Assembly: GCA_964429875.1 (NCBI GenBank) | Contig: CAYSDL010000067.1 | Coordinates: forward strand, 1 to 5,703 | DNA from: CAYSDL01 sp964429875 | GTDB taxonomy: Bacteria; Fidelibacterota; Marinisomatia; SCGC-AAA003-L08; D37C17 | Reading direction: 5' to 3' | DNA: 5,703 nt | In this document: positions 5,363 through 5,703 of the stretch, piece by piece | Layout: every line of letters starts with the position of its first letter | Position numbering within the stretch: the first letter of the stretch is position 1 | Program-made: the position numbers and the translations under genes | The notes under the pieces: model-generated | What the model was told of the DNA's origin: nothing | The model's input: the letters and a program-made list of their open reading frames with translations, nothing else | Databases searched by the model: none

Positions 5363-5703
5363 ATGTCACAAAATCTCAATTTTACATTTAATAAAGGCAA
5401 GTTAAATTCAATAAAAACTAAATTATTCGTTTATGGTCTTTTTAAAAACCAAAAAGTAAATAAAAATTTGAATGCAATTTTTGATAATGATCTAGATAAA
5501 ATTATGAAGCTAGAATCATTTAAAGCAGATAAGAATCAAAATATTTATATGTACGGATCAAATATGCAACGTTTGCAAATTGTCGGATTGGGTGATAAAA
5601 AGAAATTTTCTTCGGATAATTTAAGAGCTTCTTTTGCAAATATAATTAGAAATGCTAATTCAAAAAAAATAGATTCATTAACTATTGATTCAAGTTCTTT
5701 TTG
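5363..5703 (+). CDS. pepA: Leucyl aminopeptidase (peptidase M17), N-terminal domain only, 3' end outside window
   Basis: The frame opens at ATG 5363 and runs off the right edge after 113 codons without a stop. The visible part matches the M17 N-terminal (macro-like) domain: an opening beta strand (KTKLFVYGLF, 18-27), a strand with IVGLGDKKKFSSDNLR (73-88), and the helix ASFANIIRNANSKK (89-102). The VGLG-K/S-x-LR pattern is diagnostic for leucyl aminopeptidases. The catalytic two-metal domain (NTDAEGR region) would lie beyond the window. The product is a cytosolic hexameric aminopeptidase that releases N-terminal residues from peptides; in some bacteria PepA also binds DNA. There is no signal peptide. 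It is divergent from the DECR-queD-queC operon across a 108-bp gap. Assignment rests on the N-terminal domain alone. Confidence 0.82.
   Translation, partial: MSQNLNFTFNKGKLNSIKTKLFVYGLFKNQKVNKNLNAIFDNDLDKIMKLESFKADKNQNIYMYGSNMQRLQIVGLGDKKKFSSDNLRASFANIIRNANSKKIDSLTIDSSSF

Overview
The window is AT-rich (about 30% G+C by eye) and gene-dense. It encodes a Gram-negative type outer-membrane barrel protein and contains no RNA genes, mobile elements or CRISPR arrays. Composition, short intergenic gaps and gene types would fit a streamlined marine bacterium, perhaps of the FCB group (a Marinimicrobia/SAR406-like lineage is a guess). No marker gene is present to prove this.

Layout: (1) 1-1973, minus strand, runs off the left edge: a secreted protein with a predicted outer-membrane beta-barrel region followed by an SppA (peptidase S49) domain. 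Its last ~40 visible residues stop resembling SppA. (2) 1974-2067: divergent intergenic region with AT-rich promoter-like sequence and a perfect 17-bp palindrome next to the ribosome binding site of the plus-strand gene. (3) 2068-3243, plus: saccharopine-dehydrogenase-family enzyme, most like lysine 6-dehydrogenase. (4) 3245-5254, minus: a tight operon transcribed as DECR-type short-chain dehydrogenase, then queD, then queC, with 1-nt and 8-nt overlaps. (5) 5255-5362: second divergent intergenic region with a candidate promoter for the operon, overlapped at its -10 by a 15-bp palindrome. (6) 5363-5703, plus, runs off the right edge: N-terminal domain of a leucyl aminopeptidase (PepA, M17).

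Functionally, QueD and QueC catalyse two steps of preQ0 synthesis (6-carboxytetrahydropterin formation, and CDG to preQ0) for queuosine tRNA modification. QueE and QueF are not in the window. The first operon gene is a probable 2,4-dienoyl-CoA reductase for unsaturated fatty-acid oxidation. Its link to the que genes is co-transcription, not an obvious shared pathway.

The most notable observations are a QueC in which all four canonical zinc-binding cysteines are replaced while the surrounding motif is kept, the barrel-S49 fusion, and the abrupt change of the SppA reading frame into a GDCDDFA (transglutaminase-like) motif near the left edge. I see no convincing new defence or mobile system here.
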